The position numbers and the translations under genes were made by a program. The notes under the pieces were generated by a model that saw only the letters and a program-made list of their open reading frames with translations, was not told where the DNA came from and did no database searches. From Marinimicrobium koreense (GTDB taxonomy: Bacteria > Pseudomonadota > Gammaproteobacteria > Pseudomonadales > Cellvibrionaceae), in the NCBI RefSeq assembly GCF_003762925.1, contig NZ_RJUK01000002.1, positions 124,001 to 188,000 on the forward strand: DNA of 64,000 nucleotides, written 5' to 3'. Below, piece by piece: positions 55,891-64,000 of this stretch (within the stretch, counting starts at the first letter, position 1; each line of letters starts with the position of its first letter).

Positions 55891-55958
55891 TCACCGTCAG
55901 CCTCGGGGCGAACATGAGGCAAATGACGTATTGCACGCATCATTTAAGTGCACACCCG

Positions 55959-55985
55959 GGAGCGCCTTAGAGCGCTCCTTTTTTT
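55959..55985 (+). terminator. Rho-independent terminator of the urea carboxylase operon
   Basis: A stem GGAGCGC/GCGCTCC with a 6-base loop is followed by seven T residues. It ends the atzF-uca transcript before the gntR promoter. Confidence 0.92.
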
Positions 55986-56048
55986 ACTCTCCATAAAACC
56001 TGTTGTTTTCTCAGTCACTTACCGGATTTCACCACCAGATTTCGAGTT

Positions 56049-56064
56049 TGGCACAGTTCCTGCT
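56049..56064 (+). promoter_or_regulatory. Sigma-54 promoter of gntR-urtABCDE
   Basis: TGGCACAGTTCCTGCT has the GG (56050-56051) and GC (56062-56063) at the same 12-bp register as the atzF promoter; the two differ at one base in 16. Upstream, TGCAC and GTGCA half-sites form an inverted repeat at 55932-55952, but their spacing is longer than in a standard NtrC box. Confidence 0.72.
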
Positions 56065-56071
56065 GAATACC

Positions 56072-56087
56072 ATCTTGCATACATGAT
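56072..56087. promoter_or_regulatory. Inverted repeat, candidate GntR operator (gntR copy)
   Basis: ATCTTGCATACATGAT differs at one position from the perfect repeat at 50361-50376. Both are preceded by the same TGAATACC spacer after the -12 element, so the whole 39-bp block is conserved between the two promoters. Confidence 0.62.
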
Positions 56088-56107
56088 CATATTCAAGGCG
56101 GACAGCA

Positions 56108-56809
56108 GTGAATCAAAAATCGGATCGCCCAAGTTTGACCGAGCGGGTCTACAGCGCCCTCAAGCAGGAAATTTTTGATTTCGTGCTGCTGCCCGGAGAC
56201 CGCTTTACCGAAAGCGAAATCGCCCAACGCATGTCCGCCAGTCGAACCCCCGTGCGTGAAGCCCTGACGCTTCTGCAGAGAGAGGGTTTTGTCGATGTGA
56301 TGTTTCGCGCGGGCTGGCAGGTCAAGCCGTTCGATTTTGAAAAGTTCGATCAGCTGTACGAGTTACGGATCGTGCTTGAACAGGCCGCAGTGAGAAAGCT
56401 CTGCGAAATGGAGGGAACCCCGGACCTGGACGCACTCAAGGAATTCTGGCTGGTGCCGGTCAGCGACCGACTGGACGACGGGCCCACGGTGAGCCTGATG
56501 GATGAACGCTTTCACGTTCATCTGGTGGAGGCTTGCGGCAACGAAGAGATGGCCCGGGTCCATCAAAACATTACCGAACGGCTGCGCATCATCCGGCGCA
56601 TTGATTTCACCCAGCGGCCACGGATTGAGGCGACCTATCAGGAACACGCAAAGATTCTGCGCACCATCATCAAGCGCCGCTCGGACGAAGCCCAACGCCT
56701 GCTGAAAACGCATATTGAGGAAAGTCAGGCCGAAGTCAGAAAGATCACGCTGCACATGTTGCACGAAGCCCGTCAGGGGCACCAGTTACCGAAGACATCC
56801 AACCCCTGA
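56108..56809 (+). CDS. GntR-family (FadR-like FCD) transcription regulator
   Basis: The 233-aa protein has an N-terminal winged helix (10-75: LTERVYSALKQEIFDFVLLPGDRFTESEIAQRMSASRTPVREAL) and an all-helical FCD ligand domain (85-220) with metal-ligand-type positions such as DERFHVHLVEACGNEEM and EHAKILRTII. The start is GTG at 56108. It is placed between urea carboxylase and the urt genes and is transcribed with urtA. It is the obvious local regulator of urea use, with its own promoter carrying the candidate operator. Repressor or activator role is not decidable from sequence. Confidence 0.9.
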   Translation: MNQKSDRPSLTERVYSALKQEIFDFVLLPGDRFTESEIAQRMSASRTPVREALTLLQREGFVDVMFRAGWQVKPFDFEKFDQLYELRIVLEQAAVRKLCEMEGTPDLDALKEFWLVPVSDRLDDGPTVSLMDERFHVHLVEACGNEEMARVHQNITERLRIIRRIDFTQRPRIEATYQEHAKILRTIIKRRSDEAQRLLKTHIEESQAEVRKITLHMLHEARQGHQLPKTSNP

Positions 56810-56907
56810 CCGACAACCCGATTTCAGGAGAACGTACGCCACTGTACCCACAACAGGATGTTTACCCAGCAATACACCGTAAAACCGACATCAATGGAGA
56901 ATGACTC

Positions 56908-58218
56908 ATGAAGCTAGCTCAACTACTCAAACCCATTGGCACCCTGGCGGTCGCCTGCAGTATGGCCCTGACGGGTCTCACGACCCACGCCCAGGAGGAA
57001 GACACCATCAAGGTGGGGGTTCTGCACTCCCTGTCCGGCACCATGGCCATTTCGGAAACCACTCTGAAAGACACCATGCTGATGCTTATCGAAGAGCAGA
57101 ACAAGAAGGGCGGCCTGCTTGGCAAGCAGCTGGAGGCGGTGGTTGTCGACCCAGCCTCCGACTGGCCACTGTTTGCGGAGAAAACCCGCGAGCTGATCAC
57201 CCAGGAAGAAGTCGATGCCATTTTCGGCTGCTGGACATCGGTTTCCCGTAAATCGGTTCTTCCGGTGATTGAAGAGCTTAACGGTATTCTTTTCTACCCG
57301 GTGCAGTACGAGGGTGAAGAGTCTTCGCGCAATGTGTTCTACACTGGCGCGGCGCCCAACCAACAGGCAATTCCCGCCGTGAACTACCTGATGAATGAAG
57401 TAGGCATCAAACGCTGGGTACTGGCCGGCACCGACTATGTGTACCCCCGGACCACCAACAAGATTCTGGAAGCCTACCTGAAAGCCAATGGCGTTTCCGA
57501 CGAAGACATCATGATCAACTACACCCCGTTCGGTCATTCCGATTGGCAGAACATTGTGTCGGACATCAAACGCTTCGGCAGCCAGGGCAAACCGACGGCT
57601 GTGGTATCCACCATCAACGGGGACGCCAACGTGCCGTTCTATCGCGAACTGGGTAACCAAGGGGTATCGGCGGAAGACATCCCGGTGGTCGCTTTCTCCG
57701 TGGGCGAAGAGGAGCTGTCCGGTATCGACACCAAGCCTCTGGTCGGCCACCTGGCCGCGTGGAACTATTTCATGAGCGTCGATACCGATCAGAACGAAGC
57801 GTTCATTGAAAAATGGCACGACTTTATCGGTAGTGAAGAGCGCGTCACCAATGACCCGATGGAGGCGCATTACATCGGCTTCAACATGTGGGTGAAAGCG
57901 GTCGAGAAAGCGGGTACTACCGACACCGACGCTGTGATCGATGCCATGGTGGGTGTAAAGGTACCCAACCTGACCGGCGGCATCAGTGAAATGCTGCCCA
58001 ACCATCACATCGAAAAGCCGGTTCACATTGGTGAGATTCAGGATAACGGACAGTTCCTGACCGTATGGCAAACCGAAGACCTCGTGCCCGGTGATGCCTG
58101 GTCCGACTACCTCGAAGGAAGCAAGGACCTGATTGCCGACTGGACCGACCCGGTCAACTGCGGCAACTACAACACCAAAACCAAACAGTGCCTGGGCGCC
58201 GCGCCAGCCGCGGAATAA
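56908..58218 (+). CDS. urtA: Urea ABC transporter, substrate-binding protein
   Basis: The 436-aa periplasmic binding protein of the HAAT/branched-chain amino-acid type has a signal peptide (1-28, ending TTHAQ) and UrtA-type sequence: IKVGVLHSLSGTMAISETTLKD, WTSVSRKSVLPVIEELNGILFYPVQYEGEE, and ADWTDPVNCGNYNTKTKQCLGA at the C-terminus. GGAG precedes the ATG. It delivers urea to UrtBC. First gene of urtABCDE, 98 bp after gntR. Confidence 0.95.
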   Translation: MKLAQLLKPIGTLAVACSMALTGLTTHAQEEDTIKVGVLHSLSGTMAISETTLKDTMLMLIEEQNKKGGLLGKQLEAVVVDPASDWPLFAEKTRELITQEEVDAIFGCWTSVSRKSVLPVIEELNGILFYPVQYEGEESSRNVFYTGAAPNQQAIPAVNYLMNEVGIKRWVLAGTDYVYPRTTNKILEAYLKANGVSDEDIMINYTPFGHSDWQNIVSDIKRFGSQGKPTAVVSTINGDANVPFYRELGNQGVSAEDIPVVAFSVGEEELSGIDTKPLVGHLAAWNYFMSVDTDQNEAFIEKWHDFIGSEERVTNDPMEAHYIGFNMWVKAVEKAGTTDTDAVIDAMVGVKVPNLTGGISEMLPNHHIEKPVHIGEIQDNGQFLTVWQTEDLVPGDAWSDYLEGSKDLIADWTDPVNCGNYNTKTKQCLGAAPAAE

Positions 58219-58301
58219 ACCAGAACGACAGGCCACAAGAAGCACCACCGCCCGGCGCAGCCCGGGCGGTGCACCCATTCTGGCAATAAGAGCACGCTGT
58301 T

Positions 58302-59924
58302 ATGATTACCACTGGTCAACCAAGGACCCACGTTGGGCAACGGTTACTGCATTTTTTACTGCCACTGTTGCTGTGCATTGCAACGCCGGCGCTCGCTCAA
58401 GAGGAGAACGCCCTGGCCGAACAGACTCGAGCGGTCGCCCAGGCCAGTCTGATGCAACGGGACGACGCCATTGACGCCCTGGCGCAAGTCGCTCACCCGA
58501 GAGTTCCGATCGTACTGACGGCCCTGCTGGAAGGGAACCTGTACAGCGATGACGAAGACGAAAGCCGCATTCTGATTGAACGGCCCGATGGCAGCCTGGA
58601 GAACGCACTCACCGGAGCAAGCCTGGACGCCGCGATCGATACTAAACGCATTCCCGTCACAACGCGGATGCGCACCCAGATTCGCAACATACTCGCGCGC
58701 CTGAACCTCGATTCCGAAGATACCCAGACCCGCTACGAAGCAGTACAACGGATGATCAAAGAGGGCATCGACGAAAACAACATCGAACTATTGCAAGCTC
58801 GCAGCGATATCGAAGAGACGCGCCTGGTAAATGAAACCATTGAAACCGCCCTCTCTCTTTACGACCTCAAGAGCGACAACGAGCGAGTTCGCCTGTCCGC
58901 CATCCAATCGCTGCGTGGCTCACTGGTGGGCGAAGCCCGCAACGAACTGCGCCGTCTGCGCGATGACGACCCGGCGCCCGCCGTGCAGGAAGCCGCCGGA
59001 GAAGCACTGGCCTCTATCCAGACCAAACTCGAATTTTACCAATTCGTCGAAAGCATTTTCTTCGGCTTGAGCCTGGGCTCGGTCCTGTTACTCGCCGCCA
59101 TTGGTCTGGCCATCACTTTCGGGGTAATGGGCGTGATCAATATGGCCCATGGCGAGCTGATGATGATCGGTGCCTACACCACCTGGGTGATTCAACAGCT
59201 GTTCCCGGGACAGATTGCCTGGAGCCTGGCCATGGCCGTCCCCGCGGCCTTCCTGGTCGCCGGACTGGTGGGCATTGCCATTGAACGAGGGGTGATCCGC
59301 TTTCTGTACGGCCGCCCCCTGGAAACCCTGTTGGCTACCTTCGGTATCAGCCTGATTCTTCAACAAGCGGCTCGCACCATTTTTTCGCCGCTGAACCGTA
59401 GCGTGACCTTACCTGACTGGATGAGCGGCTCGATGGTCATCAACCCGGCGCTCTCGCTCACCTACAACCGCCTGTACATTCTCGCCTTTGGCCTGATCGT
59501 GTTCTTCATGCTTATGGCCATTCTCAAACGCACCTCGCTGGGCCTCAAAGTGCGAGCGGTATCCCAGAACCGCCCCATGGCGCGCGCGGTGGGAGTGCGC
59601 GCCAGTTGGGTCGACGCCATGACCTTCGGCCTCGGCTCGGGCGTGGCGGGCGTGGCCGGTGTCGCCCTGTCGCAGCTGACCAATGTCGGCCCCAACCTCG
59701 GCCAGGCCTACATCATCGATTCATTCATGGTGGTGGTGTTCGGTGGTGTAGGCAACCTCTGGGGCACCCTGGTGGGCGCCATGGGGCTGGGCGTACTCAA
59801 CAAATTCATGGAGCCCTGGGCGGGCGCGGTGCTGGCCAAAGTGCTGGTATTGGTGATGCTGATTCTGTTCATTCAGAAACGCCCCAAAGGCCTGTTCCCT
59901 CAAAAAGGACGGGCAGCGGAATAA
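58302..59924 (+). CDS. urtB: Urea ABC transporter, permease UrtB
   Basis: The 540-aa permease of the LivH type has the long N-terminal extension typical of UrtB: a signal peptide (to about residue 30, ALAQEEN) and a helical, HEAT-like periplasmic region (30-245). About eight membrane helices follow from FFGLSLGSVLLLAAIGLAITFGVMGVINMAHGELMMIGAY. It forms the membrane channel with UrtC. Confidence 0.94.
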   Translation: MITTGQPRTHVGQRLLHFLLPLLLCIATPALAQEENALAEQTRAVAQASLMQRDDAIDALAQVAHPRVPIVLTALLEGNLYSDDEDESRILIERPDGSLENALTGASLDAAIDTKRIPVTTRMRTQIRNILARLNLDSEDTQTRYEAVQRMIKEGIDENNIELLQARSDIEETRLVNETIETALSLYDLKSDNERVRLSAIQSLRGSLVGEARNELRRLRDDDPAPAVQEAAGEALASIQTKLEFYQFVESIFFGLSLGSVLLLAAIGLAITFGVMGVINMAHGELMMIGAYTTWVIQQLFPGQIAWSLAMAVPAAFLVAGLVGIAIERGVIRFLYGRPLETLLATFGISLILQQAARTIFSPLNRSVTLPDWMSGSMVINPALSLTYNRLYILAFGLIVFFMLMAILKRTSLGLKVRAVSQNRPMARAVGVRASWVDAMTFGLGSGVAGVAGVALSQLTNVGPNLGQAYIIDSFMVVVFGGVGNLWGTLVGAMGLGVLNKFMEPWAGAVLAKVLVLVMLILFIQKRPKGLFPQKGRAAE

Positions 59925-59958
59925 CCCCTGCCCTGCTGAAAGGTTTCGAGAGACACTT

Positions 59959-61104
59959 ATGTTGACACAACGTTTACTACTCAGTGATCGGGGCGGCATG
60001 CTGGTATTGGGGCTGGTAGCCCTGATGGCGGTGATCGTTCCGGTCTGCAATATGCTGGTGCCGGAGAGTTCGCCCTTCCATGTTTCGACTTACCTGGTCA
60101 CCCTGATCGGCAAGTTTCTGTGCTTTGCACTACTGGCCCTGTCGGTGGACCTGATCTGGGGTTACGCCGGCATCCTGTCCCTCGGGCACGGTGCCTTTTT
60201 CGCCCTGGGCGGCTACGCCATGGGCATGTACCTGATGCGTCAGATTGGTGATCGGGGCCAGTACGGCAATCCCGACCTGCCGGACTTCATGGTATTTCTG
60301 AACTGGGACAGCCTGCCCTGGTACTGGCTCGGTTTCGATATGTTCTGGTTCGCCGCGCTGATGGTACTGGTGGTGCCCGGCCTGCTGGCCCTGGTGTTTG
60401 GCTGGCTCGCGTTTCGTTCACGGGTGACCGGGGTCTACTTTGCGATCATCACCCAGGCGCTCACCTACGCGCTGATGCTGGCGTTCTTCCGCAACGAGAT
60501 GGGCTTTGGGGGTAACAACGGCCTGACCGACTTCAAGGACATCCTGGGATTTTCCATCACTGACAAAGGCACCCGCAACAGCCTGTTTATCGCCTCGGCC
60601 ATTATGCTCATTCTCGGCTACCTGGCTTGCCGCTATATCGTCACCTCTCGCATGGGGCGGGTGATTGTTTCCATTCGCGACGCCGAAAGTCGAACCCGTT
60701 TTTGCGGGTATAAAGTGGAAGCCTACAAACTCTGGCTGTTTGTGTTTTCCGCCATGCTCGCCGGCATCGCGGGCGCCCTGTACGTGCCCCAGGTGGGCAT
60801 CATCAATCCCGGTGAATTCTCACCCCTGAACTCCATCGAGCTGGTGGTCTGGGTTGCGACCGGCGGTCGCGGGACGCTTTACGGGGCCATTGTTGGTGCC
60901 TTCTCCGTGAACTACGCCAAAACCCTGTTTACCACCTGGTCACCGGAGAGCTGGCTGTTTGTGCTCGGCGCCCTGTTTGTGATTGTCACCTTGATTCTGC
61001 CCAAGGGCCTGGTGGGTCTGTTTGATCGCCTCAAGCGCAAAGGCAACAAGACCGATCCCCAGACCGGAGCCGACCAAACAACCGAACCCAAGGAGGCACC
61101 ATGA
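59959..61104 (+). CDS. urtC: Urea ABC transporter, permease UrtC
   Basis: The 381-aa LivM-type permease has about 8-10 membrane helices. Characteristic are LSVDLIWGYAGILSLGHGAFFALGGYAMGMYLMRQIG and NNGLTDFKDILGF. The C-terminal tail is charged and cytoplasmic. It starts 34 bp after urtB and its stop overlaps the urtD start (ATGA), so UrtC and UrtD synthesis are coupled. Confidence 0.94.
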   Translation: MLTQRLLLSDRGGMLVLGLVALMAVIVPVCNMLVPESSPFHVSTYLVTLIGKFLCFALLALSVDLIWGYAGILSLGHGAFFALGGYAMGMYLMRQIGDRGQYGNPDLPDFMVFLNWDSLPWYWLGFDMFWFAALMVLVVPGLLALVFGWLAFRSRVTGVYFAIITQALTYALMLAFFRNEMGFGGNNGLTDFKDILGFSITDKGTRNSLFIASAIMLILGYLACRYIVTSRMGRVIVSIRDAESRTRFCGYKVEAYKLWLFVFSAMLAGIAGALYVPQVGIINPGEFSPLNSIELVVWVATGGRGTLYGAIVGAFSVNYAKTLFTTWSPESWLFVLGALFVIVTLILPKGLVGLFDRLKRKGNKTDPQTGADQTTEPKEAP

Positions 61105-61925
61105 ACCTGATCAAGCAAGCCCATCAATTCAGTCAGAGGGCGCTACCCAAACGGGATCCGAATTTTGGTAAACCCCTGGATACCAGTCACGGCCCGATTC
61201 TGTACGTTGAAGGCGTGACGGTCAGTTTTGACGGCTTCAAGGCGCTGAACAATCTGAACCTGTATGTAGACGATGGCGAGCTGCGTTGCATCATCGGCCC
61301 CAACGGCGCCGGAAAAACGACGATGATGGATGTGATTACCGGCAAAACCCGGCCCGATGAGGGCAGCGTGTATTTTGGACAACAGATTGACCTGTTGAAC
61401 CTGTCCGAACATCAGATTGCCCGGGGTGGTATCGGCCGGAAATTTCAGAAGCCGACCATTTTCGAAGCGTTGACGGTATACGAAAACCTGGAGCTCGCCA
61501 CCGCCGCCGACAAACGAGTCTGGTTCACCTTGACCCAATCACTCTCGGCGGAGCAGACGGACCGGATTGACTCAGTGGTTCGCCAGATCGGTTTATTGTC
61601 GGAGGTTCAGCGCCCCGCCGGTCTGCTTTCCCACGGTCAAAAACAATGGCTGGAAATCGGCATGCTGCTGATGCAGAGCCCCCGGGTGTTGCTGGTGGAC
61701 GAACCCGTTGCCGGGATGACCGGCGAGGAGACCGAGCGCACCGCCGAACTACTTACTTCCCTCGCCGGCGATCACTCGGTGATTGTGGTGGAGCACGATA
61801 TGGCCTTTGTGCGCTCGATCGCCCGCCAGGTCACGGTGTTGCATCAGGGCTCGGTATTGGCCGAAGGCACCATGGATCAGGTGCAGAACAACCCGAAAGT
61901 CATTGAAGTGTATTTGGGCGAATAG
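61101..61925 (+). CDS. urtD: Urea ABC transporter, ATPase UrtD
   Basis: The 274-aa LivG-type ATPase has Walker A GPNGAGKTT, an ABC signature region LSHGQKQWLEIGM (here SHGQ rather than SGGQ, common in UrtD), Walker B VLLVDEPVAGMT and the H-loop VVEHDM. It powers urea import with UrtE. The start overlaps the urtC stop by 4 bases. A palindromic insertion separates it from urtE. Confidence 0.94.
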   Translation: MNLIKQAHQFSQRALPKRDPNFGKPLDTSHGPILYVEGVTVSFDGFKALNNLNLYVDDGELRCIIGPNGAGKTTMMDVITGKTRPDEGSVYFGQQIDLLNLSEHQIARGGIGRKFQKPTIFEALTVYENLELATAADKRVWFTLTQSLSAEQTDRIDSVVRQIGLLSEVQRPAGLLSHGQKQWLEIGMLLMQSPRVLLVDEPVAGMTGEETERTAELLTSLAGDHSVIVVEHDMAFVRSIARQVTVLHQGSVLAEGTMDQVQNNPKVIEVYLGE

Positions 61926-61933
61926 TGTGGGTA

Positions 61934-62086
61934 ACGGCGGATGCGCCTTCGGCTCCGAACCGTCGGACCGATCCGCTCTACGCACACCTCAAATGTTTCT
62001 TGGTGGGATCGGCTCGACGGTTCGGAGCCAAAGACTCAACAGGTGGCGTAGTAGCGTAGGGCGGATAAGCGCAGCGCATCCGCCGT
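61934..62086. repeat. Nested palindromic element between urtD and urtE
   Basis: The outer arms are perfect 13-bp inverted repeats (ACGGCGGATGCGC at 61934, GCGCATCCGCCGT at 62074). Inside is a 24-bp near-perfect inverted repeat (GGCTCCGAACCGTCG at 61951-61974 against 62006-62029) around a 31-bp spacer. The right end also contains a small hairpin, GGCGGAT...ATCCGCC. The element fills most of the 212-bp gap that interrupts an otherwise tight operon. It looks like a small non-autonomous mobile or REP-type unit. Confidence 0.75.
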
Positions 62087-62137
62087 AAATACCCCCTAAA
62101 ACAACCAACGACCTGGACTGTAACTACGGAGACCCCC

Positions 62138-62833
62138 GTGCTAACCATCGAAACCGTCAACCAATATTACGGCCAAAGCCACATCCTCTGGGACCTGTCC
62201 CTGGAAGTCCGTGAAGGCACCTGCGGCTGCCTGCTCGGGCGCAACGGCGTGGGCAAAACCACACTGCTCAAATGCATCACCGGTTTGCTGCCCATTGCCG
62301 AAGGAAGTATCCGGCTCAACGGCAAAGACATCAGTAAACTCTCCACCGAAGCCCGCGCCCGGGCCGGCATCGGCTACGTACCCCAGGGCCGGGAGATATT
62401 TCCACAGTTGACCGTCGAAGAAAATCTCAAAATCTCTCTCGGCGCACGGGGCGACGGCCAGACGAAAGTCCCCGATCACATCTACGAGCTGTTCCCGGTA
62501 CTTCTCGATATGCGCCACCGCCGGGGGGGCGACCTGTCCGGCGGCCAGCAACAGCAACTGGCCATCGGACGGGCCCTGGTGCTGGACCCGAAAGTTCTTC
62601 TGCTGGATGAGCCCACCGAGGGCATTCAACCCAATATCGTGCGCGATATCGGCAACGTGATAGGTAAACTCAACCGGGAAATGGGGCTTACCGTATTGCT
62701 GGTTGAACAGAAACTGCCGTTCGCCCGCAAGGTGGCCGATGACTTTTTTATCATGGAAAAAGGCCACACTCAGGCATCTGGTGCGATTGCCTCTTTGGAC
62801 GACCATCTGGTACAGAAGTATTTGAGCGTATAA
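62138..62833 (+). CDS. urtE: Urea ABC transporter, ATPase UrtE
   Basis: The 231-aa LivF-type ATPase starts at GTG with GGAG upstream. It shows Walker A GRNGVGKTTLLK, signature LSGGQQQQLAIGRALV, Walker B VLLLDEPTEGIQPNIV and the H/Q region VEQKL. It is the second nucleotide-binding subunit of the urea importer. Separated from urtD by 212 bp containing a palindromic element, so read-through or a separate promoter must serve it. Confidence 0.94.
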   Translation: MLTIETVNQYYGQSHILWDLSLEVREGTCGCLLGRNGVGKTTLLKCITGLLPIAEGSIRLNGKDISKLSTEARARAGIGYVPQGREIFPQLTVEENLKISLGARGDGQTKVPDHIYELFPVLLDMRHRRGGDLSGGQQQQLAIGRALVLDPKVLLLDEPTEGIQPNIVRDIGNVIGKLNREMGLTVLLVEQKLPFARKVADDFFIMEKGHTQASGAIASLDDHLVQKYLSV

Positions 62834-62976
62834 CCAAACGTCGGATCGTCATCAATCGACCCTGAGAATGCGGGTGACTTGAATCACATTGTTTCACCCC
62901 CATACACGGACTGCTGATAAAGCCTGTTACACTCAGCAGGTATCACTTGCCACGGAATCACTCAGGAGAGACATTA

Positions 62977-64000
62977 ATGGCACTTAAGTTTGGAATCCCG
63001 CTGACGGCACTGGCTCTCGCGGCCACACCGCTTTCCCACGCTGACGACCACGACCTGCACCACCCCACCTTTGAGCTACATGGTGGCCTGGGGCGCACGG
63101 TATTTGACACCCCACTGGAAGACACCGGTCACTATCAGCTTGGCCTGGGAATGAACCTCGGCGAACGCTGGGGCCTGGAATTGATGGCCTCGCAATTCGA
63201 TACCGAGCAGAGTGAAACCGGTGTGGATATCGACGGCGAACAGTATCGCCTCGACGCGCTCTATCACTTGGCCGATCGCAACCAGCGCGCCCGCCCCTAT
63301 TTCGCCTTCGGCGTTGGCGACCAGGAGCTGTCAGGCCCCACCCTGGCCCGCGCCCAGAACGACACCCTGATCAATGCCGGTGTCGGGGTCAAATACCAAC
63401 TGTCCAAACGCTGGTTGTGGCGCACCGATATGCGCCTGTTCAACAACCTGGATGCCGAACACACCGACTTCGCCATCAGCACCGGCCTGAGCTTCCTGTT
63501 CGGTTACGACGACCGCCCCGCTCGGTCAACCGCGCCCGCCCCAACCACACCACAGGATAGCGACAACGACGGGGTGATCGATAACCGGGACCAGTGCCCG
63601 GATACGCCCGAAGGGGTCCGCGTCGATGCCCGCGGCTGCGCCCTGGACAGCGACCGCGACGGCGTGCCGGACCACCGGGACAACTGCCCCAATACCGCCC
63701 GCCAATACCGGGTGGACGATCAGGGCTGTCCGGTTGAGCTGACCGAGTCGGTCTCCATCGAAATGCAGGTGCAGTTTGAGACCAACAGCGCCGAGGTTCG
63801 GGAGCAGTTCATGCCCGAAGTGCAGCAGGTCGCCGACTTTATGCGCCAGTTCGACCAGACCCGGGTCACCGTCGAGGGCCACACCGACAGCAGCGGCGCC
63901 GCCGCCTACAACCAGCAACTGTCCCAGCGCCGCGCCGACGCGGTCCGTGACGTGCTGATTGAGCGCTTTGGCTTGCCCGCAGACCGGGTAGAGGCGGTTG
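62977..64000 (+). CDS. OmpA-family outer-membrane protein (3' end cut by window edge)
   Basis: At least 341 residues are visible from the ATG at 62977 (CAGGAGAG upstream). Parts: signal peptide (1-22, ending SHADD); an OmpA-type eight-stranded barrel (about 30-178, FELHGGLGRTVF to GLSFLFGYDD); a linker with two thrombospondin-3-type calcium repeats (DSDNDGVIDNRDQCPDTPEG and DSDRDGVPDHRDNCPNTA); and an OmpA C-terminal peptidoglycan-binding domain (IEMQVQFETNSAEV, VEGHTDSSG, NQQLSQRRADAVRDVL). It is an OprF/OmpA-like structural porin that anchors the outer membrane to the cell wall. The stop lies outside the window. Confidence 0.93.
   Translation, partial: MALKFGIPLTALALAATPLSHADDHDLHHPTFELHGGLGRTVFDTPLEDTGHYQLGLGMNLGERWGLELMASQFDTEQSETGVDIDGEQYRLDALYHLADRNQRARPYFAFGVGDQELSGPTLARAQNDTLINAGVGVKYQLSKRWLWRTDMRLFNNLDAEHTDFAISTGLSFLFGYDDRPARSTAPAPTTPQDSDNDGVIDNRDQCPDTPEGVRVDARGCALDSDRDGVPDHRDNCPNTARQYRVDDQGCPVELTESVSIEMQVQFETNSAEVREQFMPEVQQVADFMRQFDQTRVTVEGHTDSSGAAAYNQQLSQRRADAVRDVLIERFGLPADRVEAV

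Noticed and set aside
55932-55952. TGCAC-N11-GTGCA as an NtrC binding site
   Set aside because: Half-sites fit but the spacing is longer than in known NtrC boxes; kept only as a remark.

Overview
The window looks like chromosome of a free-living, plant- or algal-polysaccharide-degrading marine/saline gammaproteobacterium of the Cellvibrionaceae type (Marinimicrobium, Saccharophagus, Cellvibrio, Teredinibacter relatives). The basis is a secreted multi-module xylanase with poly-serine linkers, a very large TonB-dependent receptor, paired GH115 glucuronidases, an Sde182-like lipoprotein, and fairly GC-rich coding DNA. The genus is an inference; no 16S gene is present.

Layout. 1-2.9 kb: 5' part of rnr (RNase R) on the minus strand, tRNA-Leu(CAG) with a strong promoter, and a duplicated tRNA-tail/terminator segment. 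2.9-25.6 kb: a carbohydrate-utilisation region, probably for glucuronoxylan. On the minus strand it has a secreted beta-sandwich protein, three tandem flavin-dependent halogenase-family genes (the middle one has lost its catalytic residues) and a 1128-aa TonB receptor. Divergent to these are a degenerate-Nudix transcription regulator, two GH115 alpha-glucuronidases flanking an Sde182-like lipoprotein, a ManD-type dehydratase and an intracellular GH43, followed by a stand-alone dihydrolipoamide dehydrogenase. 25.7-36.6 kb: a mixed region with an NSS transporter, a DUF3820 protein, two diguanylate cyclases, a DUF6795/lipase pair, a Tat-exported amidohydrolase, a Dabb protein, a GH105 lipoprotein overlapping a methionine aminopeptidase, and small secreted proteins. 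36.7-41.5 kb: a small lipoprotein, a membrane-anchored AraC-type regulator with an extracytoplasmic sensor-like domain, and next to it a GH43-CBM6-CBM2-CBM4/22-GH10 enzyme. 41.7-50.1 kb: glycerol kinase, GABA aminotransferase and a four-gene minus-strand operon (dgt, VanZ-CIA30, SLC13 permease, CLCA_X). 50.3-62.8 kb: a nitrogen-scavenging region for urea: allophanate hydrolase, urea carboxylase, a GntR regulator and the urtABCDE urea ABC transporter. The window ends in an OmpA-family porin gene.

How the genes fit together. In the first half, outer-membrane uptake (TonB receptor), debranching (GH115), backbone cleavage (GH10/GH43), cytoplasmic xylosidase (GH43) and an acid-sugar dehydratase (ManD) make a plausible xylan pathway. 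The halogenase-like flavoproteins are the part with no established role. In the second half, the allophanate hydrolase operon and the gntR/urt operon each start with almost the same 39-bp block: a sigma-54-type -24/-12 element followed by a short inverted repeat. This suggests joint nitrogen and GntR control of ATP-dependent urea breakdown, with no urease in the window. Mobile-looking sequence is limited to short palindromic repeats, two of which supply the stop codons of neighbouring genes, and a nested palindrome between urtD and urtE. No transposase, integrase, CRISPR array or rRNA was seen.
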